Shown piece after piece: positions 8,114 to 16,163 of a stretch of 64,000 bases of DNA. The stretch's first letter is position 1, and every line of letters begins with the position of its first letter. The notes under the pieces were generated by a model. It did no database searches. It saw only the letters and a list, made by a program, of their open reading frames with translations, and was not told the origin of the DNA. Source of the stretch: Brevibacterium yomogidense (lineage in GTDB: Bacteria > Actinomycetota > Actinomycetes > Actinomycetales > Brevibacteriaceae); the NCBI RefSeq assembly GCF_016107685.1, contig NZ_JABASY010000001.1, positions 400,187 through 464,186 of the forward strand, in the 5' to 3' direction. Made by a program: the position numbers and the translations under genes.

Positions 8114-9370
8114 ATGGTGAAAGATTCGTTTGAGGTTTCTTCCGGGGTCCTCGACAGCGATGGCGCGAGTAGCGAGCTGCCCACGGACTGTATTGTCAGC
8201 GGCGGCGTGAGTGTCTGCCCGGTAGAGGTCGAGGCTGCGCTCGCGGCGCTGCCTGGGGTGAACGCTGCCGCCGTCATTGGACTACCTGATAATGACTTGG
8301 ATCAGCGCGTCGTTGCCATCGTTGAGCCTGCGAAGGGAGCCGCACTCACTGCGGACAAGCTGGATGGTTACCTCCAGAAGACCCTCTCCGGGCGTCGTCG
8401 TCCGCGGGCGTACGAATTCGTTGACGGCCAACTGCGCGACGCTGATGGAGTGATTCGGCGGTCAACGCTAAGGGACGCGCGACTTCCTGGGGGGCCCAAT
8501 GAGATCGAGGCGGTGTTGCCCAGTGCCGCCCGGTGGCGGGATCTGCGTACGGGGGCTACCGCGGTCGATGCAATTCTAGGAGTCCTCGATATCGAGCCCA
8601 CCGGCGCGAACCATTTCGTCGGAATGAGTTTGGGGCAGCCATCGTTTCGGGTCTTCGGTGGTCAGCTCTTGGCACAGTCTTTCGTGGCAGCCGCGCGGAC
8701 ATTGACGGGAACAGAGTTCACTCTGCACTCGCTTCACGGGCACTTTCTGCGAGCCGGCGATCCCTTCGTTCCAAATCGCTTCGAAGTCACTCGCTTGCGG
8801 GACGGTCGATCCTTCCGCCTCCGTCGAGTCGATGTATGGCAGGCAGGGGCGCTCACTGCGACTGTAACCGTTTCCTTTCACAGAGCCGAACACACTGACT
8901 TAGACCATCAGCTTGAGCAGCCGTCTGTTGTTGGACCGGCCGAACTCCAGTCTCGCTATCCGTTCCCGCTTGATGAGTCCATTATTCCTGCCGGGCCCTT
9001 TGAATTGCGTGAGTCACCCGCCGGGCCAGGCTCTGAAGCGGAACCGGTCGATACCTGGATTCGAGTGGCGGCTTCGCTGCCTGACGATCCGCTGCTGCAT
9101 CAGGTGTTGGTCATCTACCTCAGTGATTATTCGGTGGTGCGACAAGCATTCCGTCGGCACCAGTTACCCCCAGGTAGTACGAAGGCTGCCAGTTTGGACC
9201 ACGTCATTTGGATGCACCGTCCTGCTCGAGCGGATCGATGGTTGCACTATCGGACGACTAGTCCAAGCGGCGGTAGCCACCGAGCGCTCGGCGCTGGTCT
9301 TATCTTTACGCATAACGGGCAGCTCTCCGCCTCGACGGGCCAAGAGATGCTCATCCGTCCACTCAAATGA
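8114..9370 (+). CDS. fusion: acyl-CoA-synthetase C-terminal domain + acyl-CoA thioesterase II (TesB-like)
   Basis: A 418-residue two-part protein. Residues about 28-122 resemble the small C-terminal (AMP-binding_C) domain of acyl-CoA synthetases: SGGVSVCPVEVEAAL, then AAVIGLPDNDLDQRVVAIV. The large adenylation domain is absent, and the usual catalytic Lys near the end (TGK-type motif) is Val113 in DADGVIRR. Residues about 152-418 are a TesB double-hotdog thioesterase (GQPSFRVFGGQLLAQS at 174-189, HSLHGHFLRAGDP, and the C-terminal ASLDHVIWMHRP and GQEMLIRP segments). It would hydrolyse an acyl-CoA. The N-terminal piece may bind CoA or protein, or be a relic. ATG 8114 is preferred over GTG 8111 because of the leaderless -10 box. 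Confidence 0.82.
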   Translation: MVKDSFEVSSGVLDSDGASSELPTDCIVSGGVSVCPVEVEAALAALPGVNAAAVIGLPDNDLDQRVVAIVEPAKGAALTADKLDGYLQKTLSGRRRPRAYEFVDGQLRDADGVIRRSTLRDARLPGGPNEIEAVLPSAARWRDLRTGATAVDAILGVLDIEPTGANHFVGMSLGQPSFRVFGGQLLAQSFVAAARTLTGTEFTLHSLHGHFLRAGDPFVPNRFEVTRLRDGRSFRLRRVDVWQAGALTATVTVSFHRAEHTDLDHQLEQPSVVGPAELQSRYPFPLDESIIPAGPFELRESPAGPGSEAEPVDTWIRVAASLPDDPLLHQVLVIYLSDYSVVRQAFRRHQLPPGSTKAASLDHVIWMHRPARADRWLHYRTTSPSGGSHRALGAGLIFTHNGQLSASTGQEMLIRPLK

Positions 9371-9424
9371 GAAATCGCTTTGGCCCCTTGTTGAATCGTC
9401 GGGATCCTACCAGTTGGAGTAGTC

Positions 9425-9724
9425 ATGATAGAAGATACAATTTTGTCCCCCGTCCATTCAATCACCATTGTTGACGGATGGCCGCTTTTTCACGATCGGT
9501 TCGATCGCGCTGCGATCATACCTCGGGAAGCGCCTGACAAGCTCCCGGAAAATAGCATTGGAAGCCGCAAGAGTGGCCCCGCGCAACCATGCCAGATGAG
9601 GGGTCTGTTCGTCCCGGGGAATGTGGTGAAGTTGGTATCTTTCCGTCAATTTGATGGGGCCCAAAAGACGATCGGGCAGTCGGTTGAAGCCTCAGGTTGT
9701 ATAGCTGAGGAGCTACTCGCATGA
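9425..9724 (+). CDS. small hypothetical protein
   Basis: A 99-codon ORF that I do not recognise. In its favour: GGAG lies five bases before the ATG at 9425, and its TGA overlaps the ATG of the kinase gene (9721-9724), the coupling arrangement used across this window. Against it: the composition is not strongly gene-like, no domain or membrane segment is visible, and the reverse strand is also open for part of the length. It could be a leader cistron or a worn remnant. Confidence 0.35.
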   Translation: MIEDTILSPVHSITIVDGWPLFHDRFDRAAIIPREAPDKLPENSIGSRKSGPAQPCQMRGLFVPGNVVKLVSFRQFDGAQKTIGQSVEASGCIAEELLA

Positions 9725-10776
9725 CCAACATTGCGATCCCGAGTTCTGCAACCCCCGGTCTCGACCTCGAGCGGTTCGGACGGTGGCACGCCGACGAGGG
9801 GTTCGGGCCACTCGTGGGTGAGTTGCGCGCTGAGCTAATCACCGGCGGGAAATCTAACCTCACCTACCGCGTGTACGACGATTTCTCGTCTTGGGTTGTT
9901 CGCCGACCTCCACTCGGGCACGTGCAGGAGACGGCCCACGACATGGGCCGTGAGTTCAGGGTCATGTCTTCCCTGGGGGCGAGCGAAGTCCCAGTCCCCG
10001 GCACATACGCTCTATGCACAGATCTTTCAGTTCTTGGAGCAAACTTCTACGTGATGGAGTATGTGCGGGGAATCTCCTACCGTAATGCTGAGCAGCTTCG
10101 GCCACTGGGCCCCGAAACTACGACCGCTGTCGTCGACTCGATGATCGACGTGCTCGCGGCTCTGCATTCTGTTCGTCCGCCTGATGTGGGCCTATCCAGC
10201 CTTGGGCGGCCGGAAGGCTTTTTGGGCCGACAGGTGCGACGATGGGGTCGTCAACTCGAAGGGTCGCGGAGCCGTGACCTTCCCGATGCCGATCGGCTTC
10301 TGCACAAGCTAAACGAGCGGGCCGACACTCATGCGGATGGCGAAACGTCGATTGTGCACGGCGATTATCGACTGGACAATTTGCTGGTCCGGGACGGCGC
10401 TGTGCACGCCGTCATCGACTGGGAGATGGCGACTCTCGGCGATCCACTAACGGACCTTGCCTTATTATTCGTGTACCACCGGTTAAACCAGATTTCGAAC
10501 GCTCGAGGAGTGGCGACCGCAAGTATGGCGCCAGGTTATCCTGGTATCGAGCACCAACTCTTGCGTTACCAGGCCGCGAGCGGTCGCCGGGTCAATGACA
10601 TGTCCTTCCACCTCGGCCTCGCGCACTTTAAACTCGCGGTGATCCTAGAGGGTATCCATTACAGGCACGTCCGGGGAGGGACCGTGGGAGACGGGTTCGC
10701 CGACGTGGGCGCGTCGGTTCAGCCACTCCTCGCCGCTGGCTTGCGTGCTATTCGCCGATCGACGCCAGGAGAATGA
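9721..10776 (+). CDS. aminoglycoside phosphotransferase (APH)-family kinase, acyl-CoA-dehydrogenase-associated type
   Basis: A 351-residue protein with the APH/choline-kinase fold. Visible motifs are the ATP-site GGKSNLTYRV (42-51), the catalytic loop HGDYRLDN (213-220, Asp215 as base, Asn220) and the metal-binding VIDWEMATLGDP (231-242, Asp233). Members of this branch are usually found next to acyl-CoA dehydrogenases and are related to the N-terminal kinase domain of human ACAD10, which phosphorylates hydroxy fatty acids. That fits the setting here: a 4-hydroxyacid-type substrate phosphorylated before desaturation would be one model (inference). Antibiotic resistance is unlikely given the neighbours. 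Confidence 0.85.
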   Translation: MTNIAIPSSATPGLDLERFGRWHADEGFGPLVGELRAELITGGKSNLTYRVYDDFSSWVVRRPPLGHVQETAHDMGREFRVMSSLGASEVPVPGTYALCTDLSVLGANFYVMEYVRGISYRNAEQLRPLGPETTTAVVDSMIDVLAALHSVRPPDVGLSSLGRPEGFLGRQVRRWGRQLEGSRSRDLPDADRLLHKLNERADTHADGETSIVHGDYRLDNLLVRDGAVHAVIDWEMATLGDPLTDLALLFVYHRLNQISNARGVATASMAPGYPGIEHQLLRYQAASGRRVNDMSFHLGLAHFKLAVILEGIHYRHVRGGTVGDGFADVGASVQPLLAAGLRAIRRSTPGE

Positions 10777-10988
10777 TAAGCGGTGCTGCACTTCAACGTG
10801 TCGCGCCCGAAGCGTTTTGCGGATACGCCTCGACATGCGGGCGCGTATCGATTGCCGTATTGGGTTATTAGTCACGGGTGACGGGCCGAATGTGTGTCAA
10901 GCGGCCGAGATCCAACTTCTGTGTCAGTGGCGATGACATCCTGGTGGATATGGCCGTACTCGAGCACCGCGCGCCCGTTCACGTTCGC
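10777..10988. other. non-coding stretch after the kinase gene
   Basis: No convincing gene, hairpin terminator or RNA was seen between the kinase stop and the decayed ORF. The short open frames on either strand have no ribosome-binding site and no recognisable motif. Confidence 0.5.
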
Positions 10989-11440
10989 TCATTGACGAAC
11001 CTCAGCGAGGCGCGCGTCTGCTCTTCGACTAACGATCGTTCCGCCCCTTGCGGTAGCGCTCCCTTGCTGGCGGCGGACAGCGGTCTGAGGTTCCTTGCGC
11101 TCGAACGAAACATAATCTTGAAACTGCAGTTGGAAGTCTTCGATTTCTTCCTCGGTTAGGCTGTTGCCGTACGTCTGGTTATTCAGGGAGGGCTTCAGTG
11201 TCTGGACCTATTCGCTATCCCCGTTGGTGAAGTCAAAGGTCAGAATCTCGATGCGCTTTGCTATGTTTGACTCCGGCAAAGAGTCCTGCAGAGCTTCAAT
11301 AGTATTGCACAACGGATTTGAGTAGTTCTTATACTGGCCTGCGGTCGTGCACTTGCCGAGGGTTTTCCGGCGAATGCGATCTCGCTGAGCGTCTAACGTC
11401 GCGAATTGCTTCGAGTTCGACGATTTCTATCGACTGGCAT
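10989..11440 (-). pseudogene. decayed ORF of unknown function
   Basis: Read on the minus strand from an ATG at 11440, the sequence encodes MPVDRNRRTRSN. After a one-base frame change it goes on as KQFATLDAQRDRIRRKTLG, then about 45 codons more to an in-frame TAG at 11210-11208, and then about 70 further open codons containing LTEEEIEDFQLQFQDYV before TGA at 10989. The phase is protein-like, with a charged helical composition, but I do not recognise the family. One frameshift and one internal stop suggest a dead gene. It lies beside the recombinase wreck, so it may be former cargo of the same mobile element. Confidence 0.35.
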
Positions 11441-11933
11441 GGTGTATTCTTTGTGTGAAACGTTACCGGGATTCGTGAACATAATTGCTTCGGCTCTCTT
11501 TTCGTCGGATTTATCGTTGTTTGTCGATGACGGATAGGCAGTTCCGGTTTCTAGGCTCAGTGCTCGGTAGAGAGTGGTGCCGATTGACTCCCGGGGCCTC
11601 GCCGATCTGGGCGACAGTCATGTCTTGCTAGCTCATAGAGCTTCTGCGTGGCGCGGAGCTTGTCTCTTGTAAGGAAGGGCAGATGCTTGCCGGTCTGCAC
11701 TCGAGCTCGGGAAGCTTTCAGACCAGCGTTCGGTCGTCGATGGGGTCGCGCTCGAGCTCGGCCTGAGAGTCGAAGAGTAAAACACGAGCCAGCCGTCTGA
11801 GTAGCTGGTCAGAGACTGCAACACTCACCCTCCGCTTCTGCAAGGCCGTTAATTGATCGATCAGGTGCCGAATCGACCTTCCGAGGCGGCCTAGCCGCCC
11901 CACCACCAACGTGTCCCGGCCGCAGCTGATCTA

Positions 11934-11949
11934 AGGCGTGTCTGACAAA
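11934..11949 (+). repeat. left terminal inverted repeat of the IS
   Basis: AGGCGTGTCTGACAAA. It pairs with the right end at 14 of 16 positions. Confidence 0.85.
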
Positions 11950-11980
11950 GTTTCGAGGCGTTCGCTGAGAACGTGTTCCT

Positions 11981-12872
11981 ATGTCGCGTTTCCAGCTACT
12001 TTCGGATGCCCAGTGGTCTCTGATCGAGGACATGCTCCCTCACCCGACCGGACACAGAGGCCGGCCGTTCTCTGATGCCCGCAGGATGATCGAAGCGATC
12101 ATCTACAGGTACCGCGCTGGCATTGCCTGGCGCGATCTCCCAGAGGTCTTCGGTCCATGGCAGTCGGTCTGGACCTGGCACCGCAGGATGGCAGCCGAAG
12201 GGACCTGGGACGAGGTCCTCGACACCCTCACCGCCGCCGCTGACGCGGAGGGGCTGATCGACTGGTCGGTGTCGGTGGATGCGACCATCGCGCGTGCGCA
12301 TCAGCATGCAACGAACGCCACCCGCCTCACAGGGGGATCCATCGAGTTACAAGAATCTGGGCGTCGAGCCGCCTGATCACGCCGTCGGTCGCTCACGTGG
12401 TGGCTTGTCCACGAAGATCCATCAACTCGTCGATGGTCACGGGCTGCCACTGGTCACGCTGGTGAGTCCAGGGCAGGCAGGTGACTCCCCGATGTTCCTG
12501 CCGCTGATGCAGCACCTGCGAGTATCCAGGACTGTCGGGCGTCCACGAACACGTCCCGATGCGGTCCGCGCGGACAAGGCGTACTCCTCCGCGATCCGCA
12601 AGCATCTGCGCACGCGCGGGATCAAGGCCGTCATCCCCGAACCCGACGATCAGAAGGGACACCGGAAACGTCGCGGGTCCCGCGGTGGACGCCCTGTCGG
12701 GCTGGATGTTGCTGACTATAAGAACCGCAACGTCATCGAACATCGCTACAGCCACATCAAGCAGTGGCGCGGACTCGCCACCCAATATGACAAATACGCC
12801 CTCACGTATCGTGCTGCGGTCGTCCTCCACACAGTCATCGCATGGACCCGACATTTATCAGACACGCCCTAG
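11981..12872 (+). CDS. IS5-family transposase, two overlapping frames (orfA 11981-12376, orfB to 12872)
   Basis: OrfA (131 codons) has the N-terminal domain (FQLLSDAQWSLIEDMLP, YRYRAGIAWRDLPEVFG) and the first catalytic Asp in VSVDATIARAHQH. OrfB, in the +1 frame relative to orfA, continues with PPDHAVGRSRGGLSTKIH, the second Asp in VRADKAYSS and the Glu region NVIEHRYSHIKQWRGLATQYDK. The switch must occur within about 12310-12340, near a GGGGG run. A programmed shift is usual for such ISs, but a plain mutation is possible. The final TAG (12870-12872) is built from the target TA plus a flanking G, so the element itself encodes no stop codon. Confidence 0.85.
12854..12869 (-). repeat. right terminal inverted repeat of the IS
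   Basis: On the minus strand this reads GGGCGTGTCTGATAAA. The TA direct repeat follows directly at 12870-12871. Confidence 0.85.
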
Positions 12873-12929
12873 GAGCTTGTTTAGCTCGGCACGTATTTCA
12901 GCGACCCCTAGGCCGTATCAGTGAAGACG

Positions 12930-13376
12930 GTTTTCGCCTGTGCGATCACGACATGATCCGCCAGGTCCGTCGTCGGGTCGCTGTTCCGTCGAGAATACGA
13001 CGGCACCCAGTGATGATCCTGTCCGTGATCTGATCAGCTAGCGGGTAGAGCCGGTAATGCACACACTGCAGCCCCTCCCGCCGGTGGAGCCGATAGCTCA
13101 GCTCGACCGTGTGACTCGATCCGAACAGTGAGTGTTGCTCGATCACGAGTTCGATCGGGAAGCGGAGCAGGACTTTCGAACGGCTATCATCAGCGCGCAC
13201 CTTGACGCGGAACTTTCGCCGAGTCACGTCTGCTCGTCGTTAGTAGCGATCGACCGATCCTCTGACAGGGGGACGACGAGTGGGTCGGTGTAGGTGTCTC
13301 TTGCTCATTCAACTGCTATTGACTTCAGCGCCTTCTTGACCGCCCGCCACGAACCGTAGCCAGAGCTGAGTGTCAT
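12930..13376 (-). pseudogene. AbiEii-type nucleotidyltransferase toxin, remnant
   Basis: An ATG at 13376, overlapping the antitoxin stop (ATGA), opens MTLSSGYGSWRAVKKALKSI and then hits a stop. After a gap another frame (13227-12946) reads YRLYPLADQITDRIIT, the YPLADQ-type motif of AbiEii/AbiGii nucleotidyltransferases, followed in a third frame by TTDLADHVVIAQAKT, the equivalent of the family's DLVDLVVIA segment. The central part is missing and the C-terminal end gives way to recombinase sequence. The family call rests on these motifs and on the position right after an AbiEi-like gene. Confidence 0.6.
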
Positions 13377-13790
13377 GCCGCCTCATAAAGATGTCGGTGC
13401 AGCTCCAGGACTTCGAGTAGATCATCAGAAGAGGCGAAGAGCCGCTGGCGCGCATTCTCTTCGTGGAGATGACGAAGGTGGCCTGTGCTTGTGACGACAT
13501 CGAGTCTTCGTGCGTCAGCGAGCGCTGTAGCGGCAAGTGCCAGATCGCCACTGGTTGCGAGGATGTCCGCGATCGTGGCTTCGCCGGTGAGGACTGGGAC
13601 CGCATCGACGAAGGTAATGTAATCGCGCGGGAGCCGCGTGGTCCGCAGCGCCACGCCGGAGTGGGAAGTCGACAACGGGTTCGCAGTACGTTGTCGACGT
13701 CGGTCTGATCCTCGTGGGTTCCGGCCACATCTCCGATGCGGTGGAGAAGGCGCTCTTCAGCGGCGAGTGAGGGTTCGCGCCGTCCTTCCT
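13373..13790 (-). pseudogene. AbiEi-type antitoxin, remnant
   Basis: The last 100 codons are intact in one frame (13675-13373): RTTRLPRDYITFVDAVPVL, EATIADIL, ATALADARRLDVV, as in the C-terminal half of AbiEi-family antitoxins and transcriptional regulators. Upstream pieces lie in two other frames (EERLLHRIGDV near 13760, EPTRIRPTSTTY near 13710), so at least two frameshifts are present and the N-terminal DNA-binding domain is lost. Gene order, antitoxin then toxin with an ATGA overlap, is that of a type IV AbiE system. Confidence 0.6.
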
Positions 13791-13820
13791 TTCCGCCTCC
13801 CGCCGCTGTGTCCGCAGCAG

Positions 13821-15836
13821 TCAGTCGTTGATCAGACGGAGGAAGTCCTCGGCCAGGGGCACCGCTGCTTCCGCACCGAACCCGCCGTCCTCCACGAGGA
13901 CCGCCACCGCGAGGTCGTCCTGGTAGCCGATGAACCACGCGTGCGTCCGCGGCGGGTCCTCATCCCCGTATTCGGCCGTGCCGGTCTTGCCGTGCACCGG
14001 GTCGCCGGGCACATCCGCCAGAGCGGAGGCCGTACCCTCTTCCACCGTCGCTTCCATGAGGTCCTGGAGGGCTTCGATGTGCTCCGGTTCGAGCTCACCG
14101 GTGCCGACAGCTGGCTCCGTGGTGCCGGCAGCGGCCTCGGGTGCGGTGTCTGCGGAATCCTCCGCGTCAGTCCCCGCGTCCGTCACCAGCACCGGTGCGA
14201 CGCGTTCACCGCGGGCGACGCTCGCGGCCATGACGGCCGCGCCCAGGGGGCTGGCCTCGGCGAGGCCTTGCCCGATCATCATCGCGGCGTGCGTGACGGA
14301 GTCGTCGGAGGACGGCGCCTCACCCAGGAAGACGCTGTAGTCCGGGGTCTCGTCGGAGTCCGCGAGATCCGGCGACAGGAGCGTGGACTCGCTCCCGTCG
14401 AGCCCCAGATCAGCGGCTGCCGCGGCGAGCTGATCCCCGTCGACCAGGGATCCGGCGTCGACGAAGGCCGTGTTGCACGACTCCGTGAAGATCTCCTCGA
14501 AGGTCGTCTCGCCCAGGACGAGGTCACCCGCGTTCGTGAAGGTCCTGCCGTCCACAGTGGTCGACTCCGGGCAGGTGAGCACGTCATCGACCCCCTTGCC
14601 CTCCCGCAGCATCGCGAGAGCGGAGGCCACCTTGAAGACGGAACCCGGCGGATAGCGCCCGGTCAGTGCACGATCGAAGGCCCCGCCGTCGGGGTCGTGA
14701 TTGGCGGCAGCGAGGACGTGGCCATCGCTGGGGCGGAGGGCGACGAGCGCGGCCGGCTCGTCCACATCGGCGAGCACGTCATCCGCGGCGTCCTGCACCT
14801 GCACGTCGAGTGTCGTCGTGATGGTCTCCCCGTCCTGTCCCTCGAGGCGGGTGAGTTCCACGGGGTCGTCCTCGGCGTCGGATGTCACTCGCTGGATGAC
14901 GAGGGTGTCCTCCCCGCGCAGGAGGTCGTCGAAGGCCCGGTTGAGCCCACTGCGGCCCAGGACATCCCCCGCCGCGTACTTCCCGTCGGCCTTCTCGATG
15001 TCCTCCGCAGTGGCTTCGCCGACGCTGCCCAGCGTCGCCGCCGCGAACTCCCGCGAGCGATTGAGCGGCTGCGTGTCCTCCTGGAAGACAGTCCCCGGCA
15101 GCAGGCGGATGGAGCCGCTCACCTCGTCGTAGTCGTCCCGCCGCAGGGTGATGACGGGGACGAATACGTCATCATCGGCATCCTCGAGGCGTGCGGCCAG
15201 AGCATCCGCGTCGATGTCGAGGTGCTCGCTGAGGTCCGCGGTCAGCTCGTCGATCTCGTCCGGATCCTCAGGGTCCTCCATCCGGCGGGGCTCGATACCC
15301 ACGCGCACGACCGGCATCTCGTCGCTGAGGACCTCGTCATCGGCACCCAGGATCTTCCCGCGAGTGGCGCTGCTGCGGTGAGCACGCAGCGCGTCGTCCG
15401 GTTCCAGATCGGGGTGGACGACTGAGGGTTCGTACGACGCCGTCCACTCCCCGTCGTCGCGGTTCAGCCGCATCGTCGTCGAATAGTCCCAGGTGCGCTC
15501 GCCCTGCGGCCAGCTCCAGTCGAGCACCGCGGAGGCGGAGTCACCGTCCTCGTCCACGGAGGCGACGGTGACGGTCGGCGCGCCCAGGGGCCCTGAGTCG
15601 TCGGGTCCTCCGAGGCCTTCCACTGTCTGCCGGTAGTCGTCGTCGATTCCGGCAGGGGTCCATCCCGCGGACTCGAGGTCACCGGTGGAGAGCGCATCGG
15701 CGAAATCCTGGGCGACGTCGTCAGCGGAGGTCCGGGGGAGCAGGACCACGGCTGCGACCACAACCAGGACGACGACAAGAGCTCCGGCACCGATCAGCAT
15801 CCACGCGCGGGTGGACAGATTACGCATGCGCTGCAC
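13821..15836 (-). CDS. class B penicillin-binding protein with MecA-type N-terminal domain
   Basis: A membrane-anchored D,D-transpeptidase that cross-links peptidoglycan outside the cell. Counting from an ATG at 15857: membrane segment 18-40, an NTF2-like MecA_N domain about 43-150, a dimerisation domain about 160-345, and the transpeptidase with SVFK (Ser406, Lys409), SCN (460-462) and KTG (624-626). All catalytic motifs are intact. I chose the GTG at 15836 because GAGGAG lies nine bases before it; the ATG at 15857 has no such site. It stands alone, divergent from the ammonia-lyase gene and right beside the decayed AbiE locus. MecA-like domain order is also seen in ordinary actinobacterial PBPs, so resistance is not implied. 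Confidence 0.9.
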   Translation of the reverse strand: MQRMRNLSTRAWMLIGAGALVVVLVVVAAVVLLPRTSADDVAQDFADALSTGDLESAGWTPAGIDDDYRQTVEGLGGPDDSGPLGAPTVTVASVDEDGDSASAVLDWSWPQGERTWDYSTTMRLNRDDGEWTASYEPSVVHPDLEPDDALRAHRSSATRGKILGADDEVLSDEMPVVRVGIEPRRMEDPEDPDEIDELTADLSEHLDIDADALAARLEDADDDVFVPVITLRRDDYDEVSGSIRLLPGTVFQEDTQPLNRSREFAAATLGSVGEATAEDIEKADGKYAAGDVLGRSGLNRAFDDLLRGEDTLVIQRVTSDAEDDPVELTRLEGQDGETITTTLDVQVQDAADDVLADVDEPAALVALRPSDGHVLAAANHDPDGGAFDRALTGRYPPGSVFKVASALAMLREGKGVDDVLTCPESTTVDGRTFTNAGDLVLGETTFEEIFTESCNTAFVDAGSLVDGDQLAAAAADLGLDGSESTLLSPDLADSDETPDYSVFLGEAPSSDDSVTHAAMMIGQGLAEASPLGAAVMAASVARGERVAPVLVTDAGTDAEDSADTAPEAAAGTTEPAVGTGELEPEHIEALQDLMEATVEEGTASALADVPGDPVHGKTGTAEYGDEDPPRTHAWFIGYQDDLAVAVLVEDGGFGAEAAVPLAEDFLRLIND

Positions 15837-16163
15837 CGGAGCACACTCCTCGGTCATTCAGGTCATTCGCCAATGAATCAGCCCCTTCTGAGGCTGCCTC
15901 CATCGTAATCTGCTCACGATGACGGACTGAGAGAGGCCGCGTGAGTCGACTGGTGGGTGCCGCGCGGGTCATGAGGTTGGGGTTCCCTACGTCCGCGTAC
16001 AGGACACATCGTCACCTACGTGTGCGTACAGGACCGTTTCAGCGTCGGGAACGGTCCTGTACGCGGACGTAGGGGCCAGGTGGCCGGGATTCGTCCTCTC
16101 GACTGAAGGGTCCGGGCTCCGTAGCGTGGGAGCAGCCCGTGTGTCCCACTCAGGAGGAAGCCG
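15837..16163. other. divergent intergenic region holding repeat copy 1
   Basis: The 327 bases between the PBP gene and the ammonia-lyase gene hold an 88-bp repeat (15986-16073) and AGGAGG just before 16164. No further gene or RNA is seen. No clear promoter boxes could be picked out. Confidence 0.5.
15986..16073 (+). repeat. 88-bp palindromic repeat, copy 1
   Basis: It matches the copy at 18695-18782 at 86 of 88 bases in the same orientation. The outer arms CTACGTCCGCGTACAGGAC and its complement form one inverted repeat. The inner CGTACAGGACCGTTTC and its near-complement form a long hairpin around AGCGTCGG. Lying between divergent genes, it is not simply a terminator. Confidence 0.85.

Larger units (their letters stand above)
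11934..12869 (+). mobile_element. IS5-family (IS427-like) insertion sequence, 936 bp
   Basis: The element is bounded by 16-base inverted repeats that match at 14 positions (11934-11949 and 12854-12869). It is flanked by a TA duplication (11932-11933 and 12870-12871) in a CTAG target, as expected for this group. It carries one transposase split over two frames. Both ends and the DDE residues are present, so it may still be active if frameshifting works. Confidence 0.88.
11540..12935 (-). pseudogene. serine recombinase (resolvase/invertase) pseudogene, split by an IS element
   Basis: Pieces of a Hin/Tn3-resolvase-type recombinase are readable on the minus strand in several frames. Right of the IS is KTVFTDTA, a stop, then a frame giving ELNKLL. 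Left of the IS are DTLVVGRLGRLGRSIRHLI and LTALQKRR, then a shift to SLTSYSDGWLVF, then AELERDPIDDRTL, and finally the helix-turn-helix MTVAQIGEAPGVNR and TTLYRAL. Removing the IS and one TA copy rejoins ELNKLLDQLRPG next to the DTLVV segment, leaving a two-base deletion. At least four lesions make it inactive. It was already degenerate, or became so, around the insertion. Confidence 0.75.

Noticed and set aside
9721..10776. aminoglycoside resistance gene
   Set aside because: The fold is APH-like, but the sequence type and the acyl-CoA dehydrogenase context point to the ACAD10-like metabolic kinases.
12393..12854. 153-codon frame opposite the transposase
   Set aside because: Antisense frame inside an IS; no start signal and no motif.
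13821..15836. acquired beta-lactam resistance gene (mecA-like)
   Set aside because: MecA_N-type domains occur in normal actinobacterial PBPs, composition matches the high-G+C host region, and there is no mecR/mecI-like regulator.
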